Assembly (NCBI GenBank): GCA_963710355.1
Contig: CAVPZU010000003.1
Span: 682,001 to 746,000, forward strand
Reading direction: 5' to 3'
Length of the DNA: 64,000 nucleotides
Source of the DNA: Fen-1359 sp963710355
GTDB lineage: Bacteria; Planctomycetota; Phycisphaerae; Sedimentisphaerales; Anaerobacaceae
The notes beneath the pieces were generated by a model. It was not told the DNA's origin and ran no database searches. It was given only the letters and a program-made list of their open reading frames with translations. Both the position numbers and the translations under genes were made by a program. Positions 1 to 9,091 of this stretch are shown in pieces; the stretch's first letter is position 1; every line of letters starts with the position of its first letter.

Positions 1-1
1 T

Positions 2-181
2 GCCAGGAACGAGGCAATGAGAATCGCTGCAGAGCAAAAACCAAAACAGGCTGAAAACTTCCTCAAGCAACGGCTCGACCTTCCTGAGCTCACCGTCGAA
101 GGACCGTCAGAAACAACTAAAGAAACAGGCCCGCTGCGACACGACACCGACATCGTGGCGAGTAACGGAGAAACTCAATAA
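2..181 (+). CDS. nusA: C-terminal end of NusA-like transcription factor (partial)
   Basis: An open frame runs in from the left edge and stops at 179-181, giving the last 59 residues of a protein. The tail is acidic and polar and ends in NGETQ. The fragment is too short to show a domain. The NusA call rests on gene order: in very many bacteria nusA lies directly before infB and rbfA, which follow here, with only 13 bases between this stop and the infB start. It would act in transcription elongation and antitermination. It could instead be another gene upstream of infB. Confidence 0.5.
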   Translation, partial: ARNEAMRIAAEQKPKQAENFLKQRLDLPELTVEGPSETTKETGPLRHDTDIVASNGETQ

Positions 182-194
182 CCGGAGACAATAA

Positions 195-2837
195 TTGGCT
201 ACTACCAGAGTCCATCTATTAGCTAAAGAGCTTGGTGTTAAAAGCACTACTATCATCAAAAAATGTCAGGACGAAGGTCTCGACTACGTAAAAAACCATA
301 TGACCACGATATCGGCAGGCCTCGCTGCAACCATACGTGAATGGTTCAGCGAAGGCGAACACAGAACAACTGAAGAAACCACCGAAAAAGTGGACCTGCA
401 AAAGGTAAAAATCAAAAAAAAGGCCAAACCCGCAAAACCAGAAAAGACAACAACCGCCGCCGCCGAACAACATCTCGACCATCCCCAGCTCACCATCGAA
501 GAATTGCCCCAAACCACCGTCAGAGCCCAGACCACTGTTGCTATTGCCGAACCAATGGCACAGGCCCAGACAACCCAGCCCTCTGCATTACAACCAGCCA
601 TCAAAGAAATGCCCGCCCTTCAGGCACAGGCCGGCGCTGAACAGGTCGCTACAAAGGAACCGCCGAAGATTAAGCCGCCCGCACCCGTCAAACCCGAACC
701 TGCAAAACTGACAGGCCCAAAGATTGTCCGAGTCGAAGCAGCCGAGCCGACCGAGCGACCTAAACAAAGACCAAGATACGACAAACCCCTCACCCAGCCC
801 CTGATTGATAAGCAGTCAAACGACGGCCTGCTGGCCATAAAAGGCAAAAAAGTCTCCCTCGTCAAACACCCAAAACACAAGGGCCGAGAGCAAACCAGCG
901 GCGAACTCCTGCCTGATGTACCCAAAAAGGCAAAATACCTCACACTTCACAGACAACGCGACATCGAAGAAAGGCGGGCACGACTCGAAGCCGTCGGCGG
1001 CGAAAGACTGCGCATCAGACCTGTCCGAAAAATCGCTACAAAAACCGAAAAACAGGCTCTGGTTTCTGTAAGGCCAACAAAGGCGACCGTCACAGAACCG
1101 GTAACCATAAAAGAACTCTCCGCAGCGCTGGCTGTCAAATCCGCCGACATCATCACCAAACTTCTGCAGCAGGGCGTCCTGGCAACCGCTAACGAAACAA
1201 TAAGCAACGAAGTGGCTGAAATCGTGGCTATGGAAATGGGCTGCGAATTATCCATCGTTCCAAAAACCACTCTCGAAGACCAAATCAAACAGGAGTCTGA
1301 AAACAGAAAACGAAACAATCTTACCAAACGACCGGTGGTTGCCACAATGCTCGGCCACGTCGACCACGGCAAAACCAGCCTGCTCGACAAAATCCGCTCT
1401 GCCCACGTCGCCGATGGAGAGGCCGGCGGCATCACACAGCACATTGGGGCATACCAGGCCAAAATCGGCGACAGCAAAATTACCTTCCTCGACACTCCAG
1501 GCCACGAAGCATTTACCGCAATGCGTGCTCGCGGCGCTAATATGACCGATGTCGTCGTCCTCGTAGTCGCCGCCAATGACGGAGTTATGCCGCAGACCAT
1601 CGAGGCCATCGCTCACAGCAAAGCTGCCAACGTCCCCGTCATCGTTGCACTTAATAAAATCGACCTGCCCGGCGTCGATATAAACCGCATATACGCCCAA
1701 CTTGCCGAGCAAGGCCTCATACCTACAGAGTGGTCCGGCGATACCGACATCGTAAAAACAAGCGCAGTCACAGGCCTCGGCATAACCGACCTGCTCGAGC
1801 ACATCAATTATGTCAGAGACCTGCTCAACCTGCAGGCCGACGACACCATCCCCGCAACCGGCTGGGTCGTCGAGGCCAATATGTCCTCACAAAGCGGCTC
1901 AAAAGCAACCCTTTTATTGAAAGAGGGCCAGCTCAACAAGGGCGACGCTATCTTGGCAGGTGCTACTTATGGAAAGGTAAAAAGCATAAAGGACAGCGCC
2001 GGCAAAAGCATAAAGACAGCCACCAGCTCAATGCCTGTCGAGATTACCGGCTTGAGCGGCATACCGCAGGCGGGCGACCGCTTCTACTGCCTCGGGCCAG
2101 ACCTCAACAAGGCCAAACAAGCCGCCGCCGAAAACCAGACAACCTCGCGAGAAAAAACCCTGGCCAGAAAAACACAAATCACGCTTGAAAATCTATTCAG
2201 CCAAATCGAGGCAGGCAATGTAAAAGAACTGAACGTTATTCTCCGCGCAGATGTGCAGGGTTCCGTCGATGTGCTTACAAAATATCTCGCCGAATTAAGC
2301 ACAGAAGAGGTAAAAATCAAAATCCTCCAAGCTTCAACGGGCGGTGTCACCGAAGGCGATTGCCTCCTCGCAGAAGCCTCAAACGCTATCATTATCGCTT
2401 TTAACATAGTAGCCGACGAGCGCGTTGCAAAAATTGCGGAAACCAAAAGCGTTGATATAAGATATTACAATATCATATATCGAATCACCGAAGATTTGAA
2501 AAAATCAATGGTCGGCCTGCTCGAACCCGAAAAAATAGAAAAAACTATCGGCAGGGCGGTCGTCCGCGAAACCTTCAAAGTCTCAAGGGTAGGCACAATC
2601 GCAGGATGCTACGTGAACGACGGCCTGCTAAAAAAATCGGCAAAAGTCCGCCTGATAAGAGACAATAGTATCATCCGCCCAGACCTTACAATTGAGTCCC
2701 TCAAACACTTCAAGGATGATGCCCGCGAGGTGAAAGCAGGACTCGAATGCGGTATAAAACTTGCAAAATACGATGACCTCAAGTCCGGCGACCTGCTCGA
2801 ACTCTACGAAATCGTCCAGGTCGAACGAACATTATAA
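195..2837 (+). CDS. infB: Translation initiation factor IF-2
   Basis: IF-2 is the GTPase that brings initiator tRNA to the 30S subunit and promotes subunit joining. The 880-residue protein starts with TTG, preceded by GGAGA. It has an N-terminal IF2_N helical domain (about 1-52), a long Lys/Pro/Ala-rich linker, and a second IF2_N-like segment near 297-345. The GTPase domain follows, with G1 GHVDHGKTS near 386, G3 DTPGHEAF near 433, G4 NKID near 486 and G5 SAVTG. The usual beta-barrel and C-terminal fMet-tRNA domains complete it. Length and motifs are complete. It lies between the putative nusA end and rbfA in the classic nusA-infB-rbfA order, probably one operon. Confidence 0.97.
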   Translation: MATTRVHLLAKELGVKSTTIIKKCQDEGLDYVKNHMTTISAGLAATIREWFSEGEHRTTEETTEKVDLQKVKIKKKAKPAKPEKTTTAAAEQHLDHPQLTIEELPQTTVRAQTTVAIAEPMAQAQTTQPSALQPAIKEMPALQAQAGAEQVATKEPPKIKPPAPVKPEPAKLTGPKIVRVEAAEPTERPKQRPRYDKPLTQPLIDKQSNDGLLAIKGKKVSLVKHPKHKGREQTSGELLPDVPKKAKYLTLHRQRDIEERRARLEAVGGERLRIRPVRKIATKTEKQALVSVRPTKATVTEPVTIKELSAALAVKSADIITKLLQQGVLATANETISNEVAEIVAMEMGCELSIVPKTTLEDQIKQESENRKRNNLTKRPVVATMLGHVDHGKTSLLDKIRSAHVADGEAGGITQHIGAYQAKIGDSKITFLDTPGHEAFTAMRARGANMTDVVVLVVAANDGVMPQTIEAIAHSKAANVPVIVALNKIDLPGVDINRIYAQLAEQGLIPTEWSGDTDIVKTSAVTGLGITDLLEHINYVRDLLNLQADDTIPATGWVVEANMSSQSGSKATLLLKEGQLNKGDAILAGATYGKVKSIKDSAGKSIKTATSSMPVEITGLSGIPQAGDRFYCLGPDLNKAKQAAAENQTTSREKTLARKTQITLENLFSQIEAGNVKELNVILRADVQGSVDVLTKYLAELSTEEVKIKILQASTGGVTEGDCLLAEASNAIIIAFNIVADERVAKIAETKSVDIRYYNIIYRITEDLKKSMVGLLEPEKIEKTIGRAVVRETFKVSRVGTIAGCYVNDGLLKKSAKVRLIRDNSIIRPDLTIESLKHFKDDAREVKAGLECGIKLAKYDDLKSGDLLELYEIVQVERTL

Positions 2838-2865
2838 AAAAACCAAAAATAACGACAGAATAATT

Positions 2866-3240
2866 ATGAAAACGAGAAGACAGGAAAAAATGGCCCGCAT
2901 CATACGGGACTCCGTCAGCAGGGCTCTTCTCAATCTCGGCGACCCGCGAATAACAAGCTTCGTCAGCATTACACGCGTCCACGTCGCAGCAGACCTGCGC
3001 ATCGCCGATGTGTATCTGAGCCTCTTCGGCGGAAACGATGCCGACCAGAACAAAACCTTCGCAGCCATCGAGCACGCAAGAGTAAAAATACAATCGGTGC
3101 TGGCCGACGGACTCGAATGCAGGTATTGCCCCGTCCTGCGGCTCCACAGGGATGAACAGCTCAAAAAAACAATGGATGCATACCGCATCCTCGACGAGGA
3201 AGCCGCCAAACGACGCAACAGTGAACAACAAAATACCTAA
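2866..3240 (+). CDS. rbfA: Ribosome-binding factor A
   Basis: RbfA is a small KH-fold protein needed for late maturation of the 30S subunit and 16S rRNA 5' end processing. The 124-residue frame starts at ATG 2866 (MKTRRQEKMAR); an in-frame extension upstream overlaps infB and is not family-like. Family signatures seen are the basic N-terminus, the segment LGDPRITSFVSITRVHV and the DVYLSLFGG strand. It begins 28 bases after infB and is followed 46 bases later by the endonuclease III-like gene, consistent with one transcription unit. Confidence 0.93.
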   Translation: MKTRRQEKMARIIRDSVSRALLNLGDPRITSFVSITRVHVAADLRIADVYLSLFGGNDADQNKTFAAIEHARVKIQSVLADGLECRYCPVLRLHRDEQLKKTMDAYRILDEEAAKRRNSEQQNT

Positions 3241-3286
3241 CGAAAACGCAGATAACATATTGACGCCCGCTGTCACTGGAGAATTT

Positions 3287-3946
3287 ATGAAAGATACAAA
3301 AAGCTTTGCCGGCAAAATCCAACAGCTTTTCCGCTCGCTGAAGCGCAAATATCCAAAACCCGACTGCCCCGTCTATGAGGAACCCGTTGACGCCCTCGTT
3401 TATGCATTCTTAAGCGAACAGCCAACCGACCAGCAGGCCCGCATCACCCTCAAAAGAATACGCGAGCACTTCATCGACTTGAACGACCTTCGAGTTTCGC
3501 GGCCTGAGGAAATTGTCGAGGTGGCCTGCCCCGACTCCGCCATTACCCTTCAAACCGCAGCAAAACTTACAACGGCGTTAAAGGCCATCTTCGAAAAATA
3601 TAATATGGTAACCCTTGCCGACATAAAAAAAATTGGCAAAAAACCAATCAGGGAAATCCTCAGCCGCCTGCCCGCTGTAAGCCCGTTTGTCATCGACTAC
3701 TGTATGCTCACGGCATTCAGCTCGCACGCCATTCCGCTAACAGAAAGAATGCTCCATTACCTCAAGGCAGAACATATCGCCATGCCGGATGCAGACCCAC
3801 AGCAGGTTTCACAAATGCTCACAAGACAAATCTCCGCAAAAGAGGCCTATACCTTCTTTGCCCTCTTGCGAAAAGAGGCTGAACAGCCGACCGACAAGGC
3901 AAACCCAAAATCCGAAAAAACAAAAAAACAGCAGAAAAAAACGTAA
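3287..3946 (+). CDS. Endonuclease III-like HhH-GPD protein, catalytic residues missing
   Basis: A 219-residue protein with the helix-hairpin-helix architecture of base-excision DNA glycosylases. The block LPAVSPFVIDYCMLTAF corresponds to the LPGVGxKTAxxxLxxAF region of Nth/MutY, and IPLTERML to the VDTHVxR region. The catalytic Lys of GVGxKTA is replaced by Phe and the catalytic Asp of VDTH by Thr. The four iron-sulfur cysteines of Nth are absent; only two scattered Cys remain. The C-terminus is very Lys-rich (KSEKTKKQQKKT). ATG 3287 is chosen because GGAGA lies just before it; a longer frame overlaps rbfA. It is probably a DNA- or RNA-binding derivative rather than a glycosylase. Its place in the infB-rbfA unit hints at a nucleic-acid housekeeping role, which is inference. 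Confidence 0.75.
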   Translation: MKDTKSFAGKIQQLFRSLKRKYPKPDCPVYEEPVDALVYAFLSEQPTDQQARITLKRIREHFIDLNDLRVSRPEEIVEVACPDSAITLQTAAKLTTALKAIFEKYNMVTLADIKKIGKKPIREILSRLPAVSPFVIDYCMLTAFSSHAIPLTERMLHYLKAEHIAMPDADPQQVSQMLTRQISAKEAYTFFALLRKEAEQPTDKANPKSEKTKKQQKKT

Positions 3947-3999
3947 AAAGAAAACAAAAATAAATCAGCAACGAAAACCTAAACAAAAGGACACAAAAA

Positions 4000-4869
4000 A
4001 TGGATGTATTAAAATTAGGAATACCTGCCGGCAGCCTCCTCAAGGCAACTGTTGAGCTTTTTAATCGGGCGGGGTTCAGCATTTCAGATTCGGAAAGAAA
4101 CTACCTGCCCGATATCGACGACGAGCAAATCGAACCAATCTGCCTGCGGGCACAGGAAATAAGCAGATACGTCGAAAACGGCGTCCTCGATGCCGGCATC
4201 ACAGGTTACGACTGGATAATGGAAAACGGCTCCGACGTGGTGCAGGTCGCAGAGCTCGCCTACAGCAAATCCACAAACAGGCCCGCCCGCTGGATACTCG
4301 CCGTCCCCAACGAATCCAAAATACATAAACCGGAACAGCTCAAAGGCGGCATCATCGCAACAGAGCTCGTCAACGTAACGAAAAAATACTTCGCCGATAA
4401 AAAAATCGACGTCAAAGTCGAGTTCAGCTGGGGAGCTACCGAAATAAAGGCCAGACTCGTCGATGCAATCGTGGAGCTGACCGAAACGGGAACAACCCTC
4501 CAGGCAAACAACCTCAAGGTCATCGATACGGTCATACAATCCACGACAAGATTTATCGCCAATAAAGAGGCCTGGACAAACAGCTTCAAACGCGAAAAAA
4601 TAGAAAATATCGCAATCCTGCTCAACGCCGCCATCGACGCCAGAAGCAGGGTGGGCCTGAAAATGAACGTCAAAAAAACAGACCTCCCCTCAATCCTCAA
4701 AGTCCTGCCTGCTGAAAAAAGCCCCACGGTTTCGAGCCTTGCAGATTCCGATTATGTCGCAGTCGAGGTCATCATCGATGAAAAAACAGAACGCTCGCTC
4801 ATACCCGCCCTCAAAAGAGCAGGCGCCTCCGGCATAATCACATACCCCCTCAATAAGGTTATTCATTAG
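4000..4869 (+). CDS. hisG: ATP phosphoribosyltransferase (long form)
   Basis: HisG catalyses the first step of histidine synthesis, joining ATP and PRPP. The 289-residue length matches the long HisG form with a C-terminal regulatory ACT-like domain. Family features seen are LKLGIPAGSLLKATVELFNRAG at the start, VENGVLDAGITGYDW, and the PRPP-loop region AIVELTETGTTLQANNLKVI. The C-terminal VIDEKTERSLIPALKRAGASGIITYPLNKVI is typical of the regulatory domain. No other his gene is present, so the pathway is dispersed. The gene converges on efp. Confidence 0.95.
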   Translation: MDVLKLGIPAGSLLKATVELFNRAGFSISDSERNYLPDIDDEQIEPICLRAQEISRYVENGVLDAGITGYDWIMENGSDVVQVAELAYSKSTNRPARWILAVPNESKIHKPEQLKGGIIATELVNVTKKYFADKKIDVKVEFSWGATEIKARLVDAIVELTETGTTLQANNLKVIDTVIQSTTRFIANKEAWTNSFKREKIENIAILLNAAIDARSRVGLKMNVKKTDLPSILKVLPAEKSPTVSSLADSDYVAVEVIIDEKTERSLIPALKRAGASGIITYPLNKVIH

Positions 4870-4900
4870 CGTATAGCGTGCAGCAAATTAAAATTACAAA

Positions 4901-5491
4901 TTAAGAAAAACACGCACAACGCAATACACACAATGTTATTTTGCGCGCTAAATATGAGCCGTCATCAGTGCTGATGCGGACAACGTCGCCGACGTTTATA
5001 AACGGCGGAACCCTCGCCTTCAGGCCCGTTTCCAGAACAGCGTCCTTCATCTGATTCGTGGCGGTGGCGCCCTTCGAAACAGGCGTCGTTTCACTAACAG
5101 CCAAGTCAACCGTTTTGGGAAGCTCGATGCTCACCACATTCCCTTCGTGGACAAGCGTTGTCAGGCGGGTATTGGGTTTGAAGAATTTAATTGCCTCGCC
5201 TACCATTTCTTCGGGAACGGTCATCTGGTCGTAGGTCTGGCTATCCATAAGAATATGGCCTGTGCCGTCCGAATAAAGATATTCCATATCCCTGCGGTCC
5301 ATAAATGCCTGCTCGATATCCTCTGTCGAGCGAAGACGCTTCTCGATTATAACTCCATCGGAAACCCTCCGAAGCTTGGCCTGAATAAACGCTCGAAGGT
5401 TGCCCGGCGTCACGTGCGCCGCCTTTACACAAACAAACAGCGCCCCATCCAGCATTGCCGCCATACCCGTCCGAAGCTCACTTGCCTTCAT
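4901..5491 (-). CDS. efp: Elongation factor P with Asn at the loop tip
   Basis: EF-P binds between the P and E sites and relieves ribosome stalling at polyproline. The 196-residue protein has all three beta-barrel domains: the N-terminal KOW-like domain, the central OB domain (YLYSDGTGHILMDSQTYDQ), and the C-terminal OB domain ending GDVVRISTDDGSYLARK plus a short extra tail. The modified loop, PGKGxAF in E. coli, reads PGNLRAF here. Position 31 (E. coli Lys34) is therefore Asn, which cannot receive beta-lysine or rhamnose by the known routes. It starts MKASELRTGMAAMLDG with AGGAG upstream. It is convergent with hisG. Confidence 0.95.
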   Translation of the reverse strand: MKASELRTGMAAMLDGALFVCVKAAHVTPGNLRAFIQAKLRRVSDGVIIEKRLRSTEDIEQAFMDRRDMEYLYSDGTGHILMDSQTYDQMTVPEEMVGEAIKFFKPNTRLTTLVHEGNVVSIELPKTVDLAVSETTPVSKGATATNQMKDAVLETGLKARVPPFINVGDVVRISTDDGSYLARKITLCVLRCACFS

Positions 5492-5524
5492 TTGCTTCTC
5501 CTATGCTACTTGTGCGAAGCAGCG

Positions 5525-5539
5525 TCCGCCGCAGGCGGA
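5525..5539. repeat. Dispersed palindrome TCCGCCNNNGGCGGA (intergenic copy)
   Basis: An exact copy of the 15-bp palindrome that recurs through the window, here between efp and the DUF3352-like gene. Other exact copies start at 7383, 8985, 20719, 27164, 33973, 37613, 37681, 38340, 40776, 50482, 52168, 60564, 63573 and 63912. Near copies start at 9046, 25551, 35654, 35882 and 54273, with a compound one at 39343-39376. Confidence 0.9.
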
Positions 5540-5634
5540 CTTCGCTACATAGCACGAGTAGGCTCAATAAACCGAAAATCCTGCCAAATCCTGAAAAACA
5601 AGAGCGAACATATTACAGAATCCACCGCCCGAAA

Positions 5635-7460
5635 TCAAGAGCCTGCATTTACATATTGCAGCTCAAAATAAAAACCGTCGGGCCTGCTTATTCCATAGAA
5701 CGCCATCAAACCAAAATATTTTCGCACGGTCTCAAAGGACGGCAAAAGCTTGAAATCAAACGGCAGCTCCGACAACGGCGGCAAAAACGACCGCGCCCCA
5801 AACGGCCCGCTCATAATCCCTTCCTTCTCCTCGTCTGCGCCCCGCCTTAAAACATCCCATAACCTCTCCCAGACGCCGGCACTGGTGCCGAAACCCGCCA
5901 GCCCAACCACAGATGGAACCGCAGATTTTGCCGCACCAAACCACCGCTCTGAACTTATCGAACTGCCCCCGGGATTGCCGAGCGTTCGAATCGCCTTCTC
6001 AACGGCAGCCTCCGTCCCAAAAATCAAATGCGTATCGGTTACGGTAAATGACAATCTCGGCAGCGGCAAATTGCCCGGCTCTAAAGCCGACTCAATCATG
6101 CGCCTACCGGCCATTGCCCCCAAGGCGGGCATCAAGGACGGCAAATCAATTATATAAATCGTATGACCCAGAAGCTCACGCCTCGCATCAGGCCTGCCCG
6201 GTGCGATAATCTTGCTGTGAAGCAGCGAAAGGTTCTTTTCGAGCGATGAGCGATTCGAAACAGCAACCGCCAAAATCCCTTCAGTTTTGATAAGCTTGCC
6301 GCCGGAGGCCTTTTCAGGCCATTCCGCCGAAACTATCTGCGAACCCAGATAATCAATTATGTCTTTCCTCAAATCAACCGTCGGCCCGCCGTCAGGAGAC
6401 GCCGGCAAAAGAGGCATATAAAAAACAGAAGCAGCCCCCGGTGAAAAGAAACTCACAATCTTGACAAGCTCATCAAAGCCGCTCTTTATATCCAGGTTAA
6501 AAATGCTCACCGAATACGCCGATGAAGGAATAAACGCCGGCACCTGCACCGAAGCCGACCGGCAGTCCAGCATCCTGCAAACACCCTTCTTGTCGCCGCC
6601 TATCCCCAAAAAAGCCTTCCCCACCACCCCGCCGTCTGCAACCCTCGCAAAACCTAATGAGCCGGACAAACTCCTTACATTATCAAAGCCCAGACCGCTA
6701 ATACACTTCTTCACATCACCGGAGGAATCTTCAGCAACAAGCATCTTTACAAACTGCTTTATGTTGACAAAAAAATCCACATCGTGATAAGGCCCCGCCG
6801 CCGAAAAACCGGCGGCATAATCGGCATCATCCGACAAAGTAGAACTGTCCGAACCCTTTATATGAGCAACCGCAAATTTCAAAATCTCTGCTTCAGGCGA
6901 GCCGAGCAGGCAATCATCAACAAAACAATAGCTCACTCCGCCTTCCGCTCGTCAACCAGCGTCTCTATGCTCACGCCGCGATAATCCTCGACAGGCTTCT
7001 GCCGACCACCCATATCGATATTCTTCTGCACAAGCTGCTTAACCGCTTCTCTTATCTTTTCAACCTTGTCCGCCCACTGCGTTATAATCAGCATCGACGG
7101 CCCATTCGCATCCTTTGTCCTCTCATCGAAAACGAGCGCAACCGCCACCCTGCCAGCAGGAAATAACCCGGCGTTATAAAACACCTTCGTTAGATTATTC
7201 TCATCAAGCTTCAACACTTCCTTGCGCATCTTCTGTTTTGCATCCTCAATAAATTCCGCCATCGCAGCATCTTTGTAAAACTTGTAAAGACTCGTTCTTT
7301 CAAATTGCGCCTGTAGCTGACCGAAATTATCAGCCTCTATCAGCAAAACTGTCTCCGGAGGCACTAACTTTGCCGCCTTCGGTCCGCCGAAGGCGGATGC
7401 GGATAAACAGACAAAAAGACAACTCAAACAAACAAAAAATGTTATTCTTACATTCCTCAT
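5635..7460 (-). CDS. Secreted DUF3352-like protein, frame broken near 6940
   Basis: Two frames join into one protein of about 608 residues. The upstream part (7460-6933) has a signal peptide (MRNVRITFFVCLSCLFVCLSASA) and LVPPETVLLIEADNFGQLQ, typical of the DUF3352-like proteins common in planctomycetes. It stops right after YRGVSIETLVDERKAE. The downstream part (6936-5635) continues exactly where homologous proteins do, with SYCFVDDCLLGSPEAEILK. A GTG overlaps the stop, so coupled translation of two chains cannot be excluded, but a single-base frameshift is simpler. The break lies in CTCCGCCTTCCGCT, which resembles a damaged copy of the window's palindrome. Function is unknown; it is probably periplasmic or envelope. 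A palindrome copy also encodes SAFGG in the signal-peptide region. Confidence 0.7.
7383..7397. repeat. Palindrome TCCGCCNNNGGCGGA inside a gene
   Basis: Exact copy within the signal-peptide end of the DUF3352-like protein, read on the minus strand as Ser-Ala-Phe-Gly-Gly. A further AT-flanked relative with a longer spacer lies at about 7486-7510, just upstream of the gene. Confidence 0.85.
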
Positions 7461-7585
7461 CGCTAACCTGCCTTAAATTGAAGATCCGCCGTCCTTTTGG
7501 CGGATTGAGACCGACTCCGCTTACTATTTCCCCTGCTTTTACAAAAAAATGTTTATCCGCCGGATCCGCCGTAAGCGGAGCGGAT

Positions 7586-8566
7586 TTATTTGCTGCCGGC
7601 CAGAAACTCCGGCTTATTCTTGTTTTTTCTTTTGTCCGGCTGGATGTATCTGTAACCGGTATTCGGGTTATCCTTGTCATAAGCAAAGGCCTCGCGATTA
7701 TCGAGAAACTGCCTCACATAATCGACCGGCACCGCAAAGCCGAGACCTCCGGCAAAAATATATCCCATATTTGTCACGCCTATCACCTCGCCCGACAGGT
7801 TAAACAGAGGCCCGCCGGAATTGCCCGGATTTATATCCGCATTGGTCTGAATATAAACAAGACCCTCAAAAGCCCTGCCCTTTGTGCTTACTACGCCGTT
7901 GGTCACCGTCCGCTCCAGCCCGAGAGGGTTGCCAATCGCAAAAACCTGCTCGCCAACCTCCAGTCTGTCCATATCACCGAGAGGAACTGTTGTCACCTTC
8001 GTATCACCGAGGTCCTCGACCTTCAATAGCGCCAAGTCAACAAAGGGATTTAAGGCCTCTATCCGAACCCTCTTGAAATTCTTCTTCTCGAATCCCTCCG
8101 CACTCTTTTGAAAAACAGTCACCTCTATTTTTGTTTCCCTCTCGACAACATGGTAATTAGTTATCAGGTAGCCGTCCTTGCTGATAAAAAATCCCGAACC
8201 GAGTCCTGCCGGCGTGGAGACCTTGACAACCGCCTCCGAAACAAGCTCGACGCACTTTTCAATCGACATCTTCGGCCTGTTCGACACCGTAAAAATCTGC
8301 CCCTTGCCTCCGGCTGGCTTATTCGGCTCACTGTCGGTTGAGTACGAGCTTGTGTACTCATATTCGAGAATTTTTTCCTTAGGAATAGTCAAAACCTCAA
8401 TGCCAATATCCATAATTATCTGTGCAGGCCTTTCTGACAATATGTCGCCCGTCAGCATCTGGCCACCCTTTAAAACAACCTTGTCCGCACAAAGATTACC
8501 GGCCTGGCAAACCAAAAAAAACAATGATAAACAAAGCAATCTTTTTCCCGCTCCGTACAGTTTCAT
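7586..8566 (-). CDS. HtrA/DegP-type serine protease without PDZ domain
   Basis: A secreted S1C-family protease of 326 residues. It has an N-terminal signal peptide (MKLYGAGKRLLCLSLFFLVCQ) and then a short domain (VVLKGGQMLTGDILSERPAQ to LTIPKEKI) of a type often fused to envelope proteins in this group. The protease domain carries the triad: His in TNYHVV, Asp in PFVDLALLKV and Ser in GNSGGPL. The protein ends about 60 residues after the catalytic Ser, so no PDZ domain is present. ATG 8566 is chosen over 8599 because it begins the signal peptide and has GGAG upstream. It probably degrades or senses misfolded envelope proteins. It is divergent from the ilv operon. Confidence 0.88.
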   Translation of the reverse strand: MKLYGAGKRLLCLSLFFLVCQAGNLCADKVVLKGGQMLTGDILSERPAQIIMDIGIEVLTIPKEKILEYEYTSSYSTDSEPNKPAGGKGQIFTVSNRPKMSIEKCVELVSEAVVKVSTPAGLGSGFFISKDGYLITNYHVVERETKIEVTVFQKSAEGFEKKNFKRVRIEALNPFVDLALLKVEDLGDTKVTTVPLGDMDRLEVGEQVFAIGNPLGLERTVTNGVVSTKGRAFEGLVYIQTNADINPGNSGGPLFNLSGEVIGVTNMGYIFAGGLGFAVPVDYVRQFLDNREAFAYDKDNPNTGYRYIQPDKRKNKNKPEFLAGSK

Positions 8567-8764
8567 AACCAGCGCTCCCGTATTGAACTGAAATGCCATT
8601 ATAAAGAGTATTATCGTAGTTTTAACTCAATTTCTTTATTGTAGCCAATTTATTCTTTTGTGCAAGCCAAAAGGGGAAGCAAGCCCCCCAAATCTCCTAT
8701 TTTCCCCCTTCTAACGGGCAAAAACCACATCGAACACCTTCTACGAAAAACTTGAATTAAACAT

Positions 8765-8794
8765 TTGACAGCCCTTTGCCGATTTTGCTATTAT
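8765..8794 (+). promoter_or_regulatory. Sigma-70-type promoter for the ilvBN unit
   Basis: A perfect -35 box TTGACA at 8765-8770 is followed after 18 bases by TATTAT at 8789-8794; an overlapping TATAAT at 8792 has 21-base spacing and is less likely. It points towards ilvB about 300 bases downstream. Confidence 0.6.
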
Positions 8795-8835
8795 AATACA
8801 CAAGCATCCATACCAAAAGTGTGGATGCCGGCCTG

Positions 8836-8881
8836 ATACCCCCGCTTCTGCTTTCGCATTTCGCAGAAAGTTGCGGGGGGT
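8836..8881 (+). other. Long GC-rich leader hairpin upstream of ilvB
   Basis: Complementary arms CCCCCGC-TTCTGC and GCAGAA-AGTT-GCGGGGG enclose a loop of about 11 bases. No T-run follows, so it is not a simple intrinsic terminator. Hairpins of similar CCCCGC-type arms recur in rnpB (two) and after the AraD-like gene, so it may be a repeat rather than a regulator. Confidence 0.5.
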
Positions 8882-9091
8882 TACAGAGTTACGGCTGGCG
8901 TAAAAAATCCGCTCCGGCTGGTTGCTTTAGCAGTAAAAAGCAGTTAGCCCTGCGGGAAATGCCAAAAAGCCGCAACTGCCCCAATCCGCCTGCGGCGGAT
9001 GTAAGAGTTGCGGGGCGGCCTGGAATAACTAAATCGTCCACCAAATCCGCCAAAGGCGGGGTGGATAAATCTGTCAGGAAAGGTATTGCTA

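Larger units (their letters stand above)
8567..9091. other. Intergenic region between htrA-like gene and ilvB
   Basis: This 525-base stretch holds the ilvB promoter (8765-8794), a large GC-rich hairpin at about 8836-8881 (arms CCCCCGCTTCTGC and GCAGAAAGTTGCGGGGG), and two copies of the dispersed palindrome (8985-8999 exact, 9046-9060 with one change). A frame of 100 codons crosses the region, but its composition reflects the repeats and I do not call it a gene. A transcript from the promoter would have a leader of about 290 bases. Confidence 0.6.
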
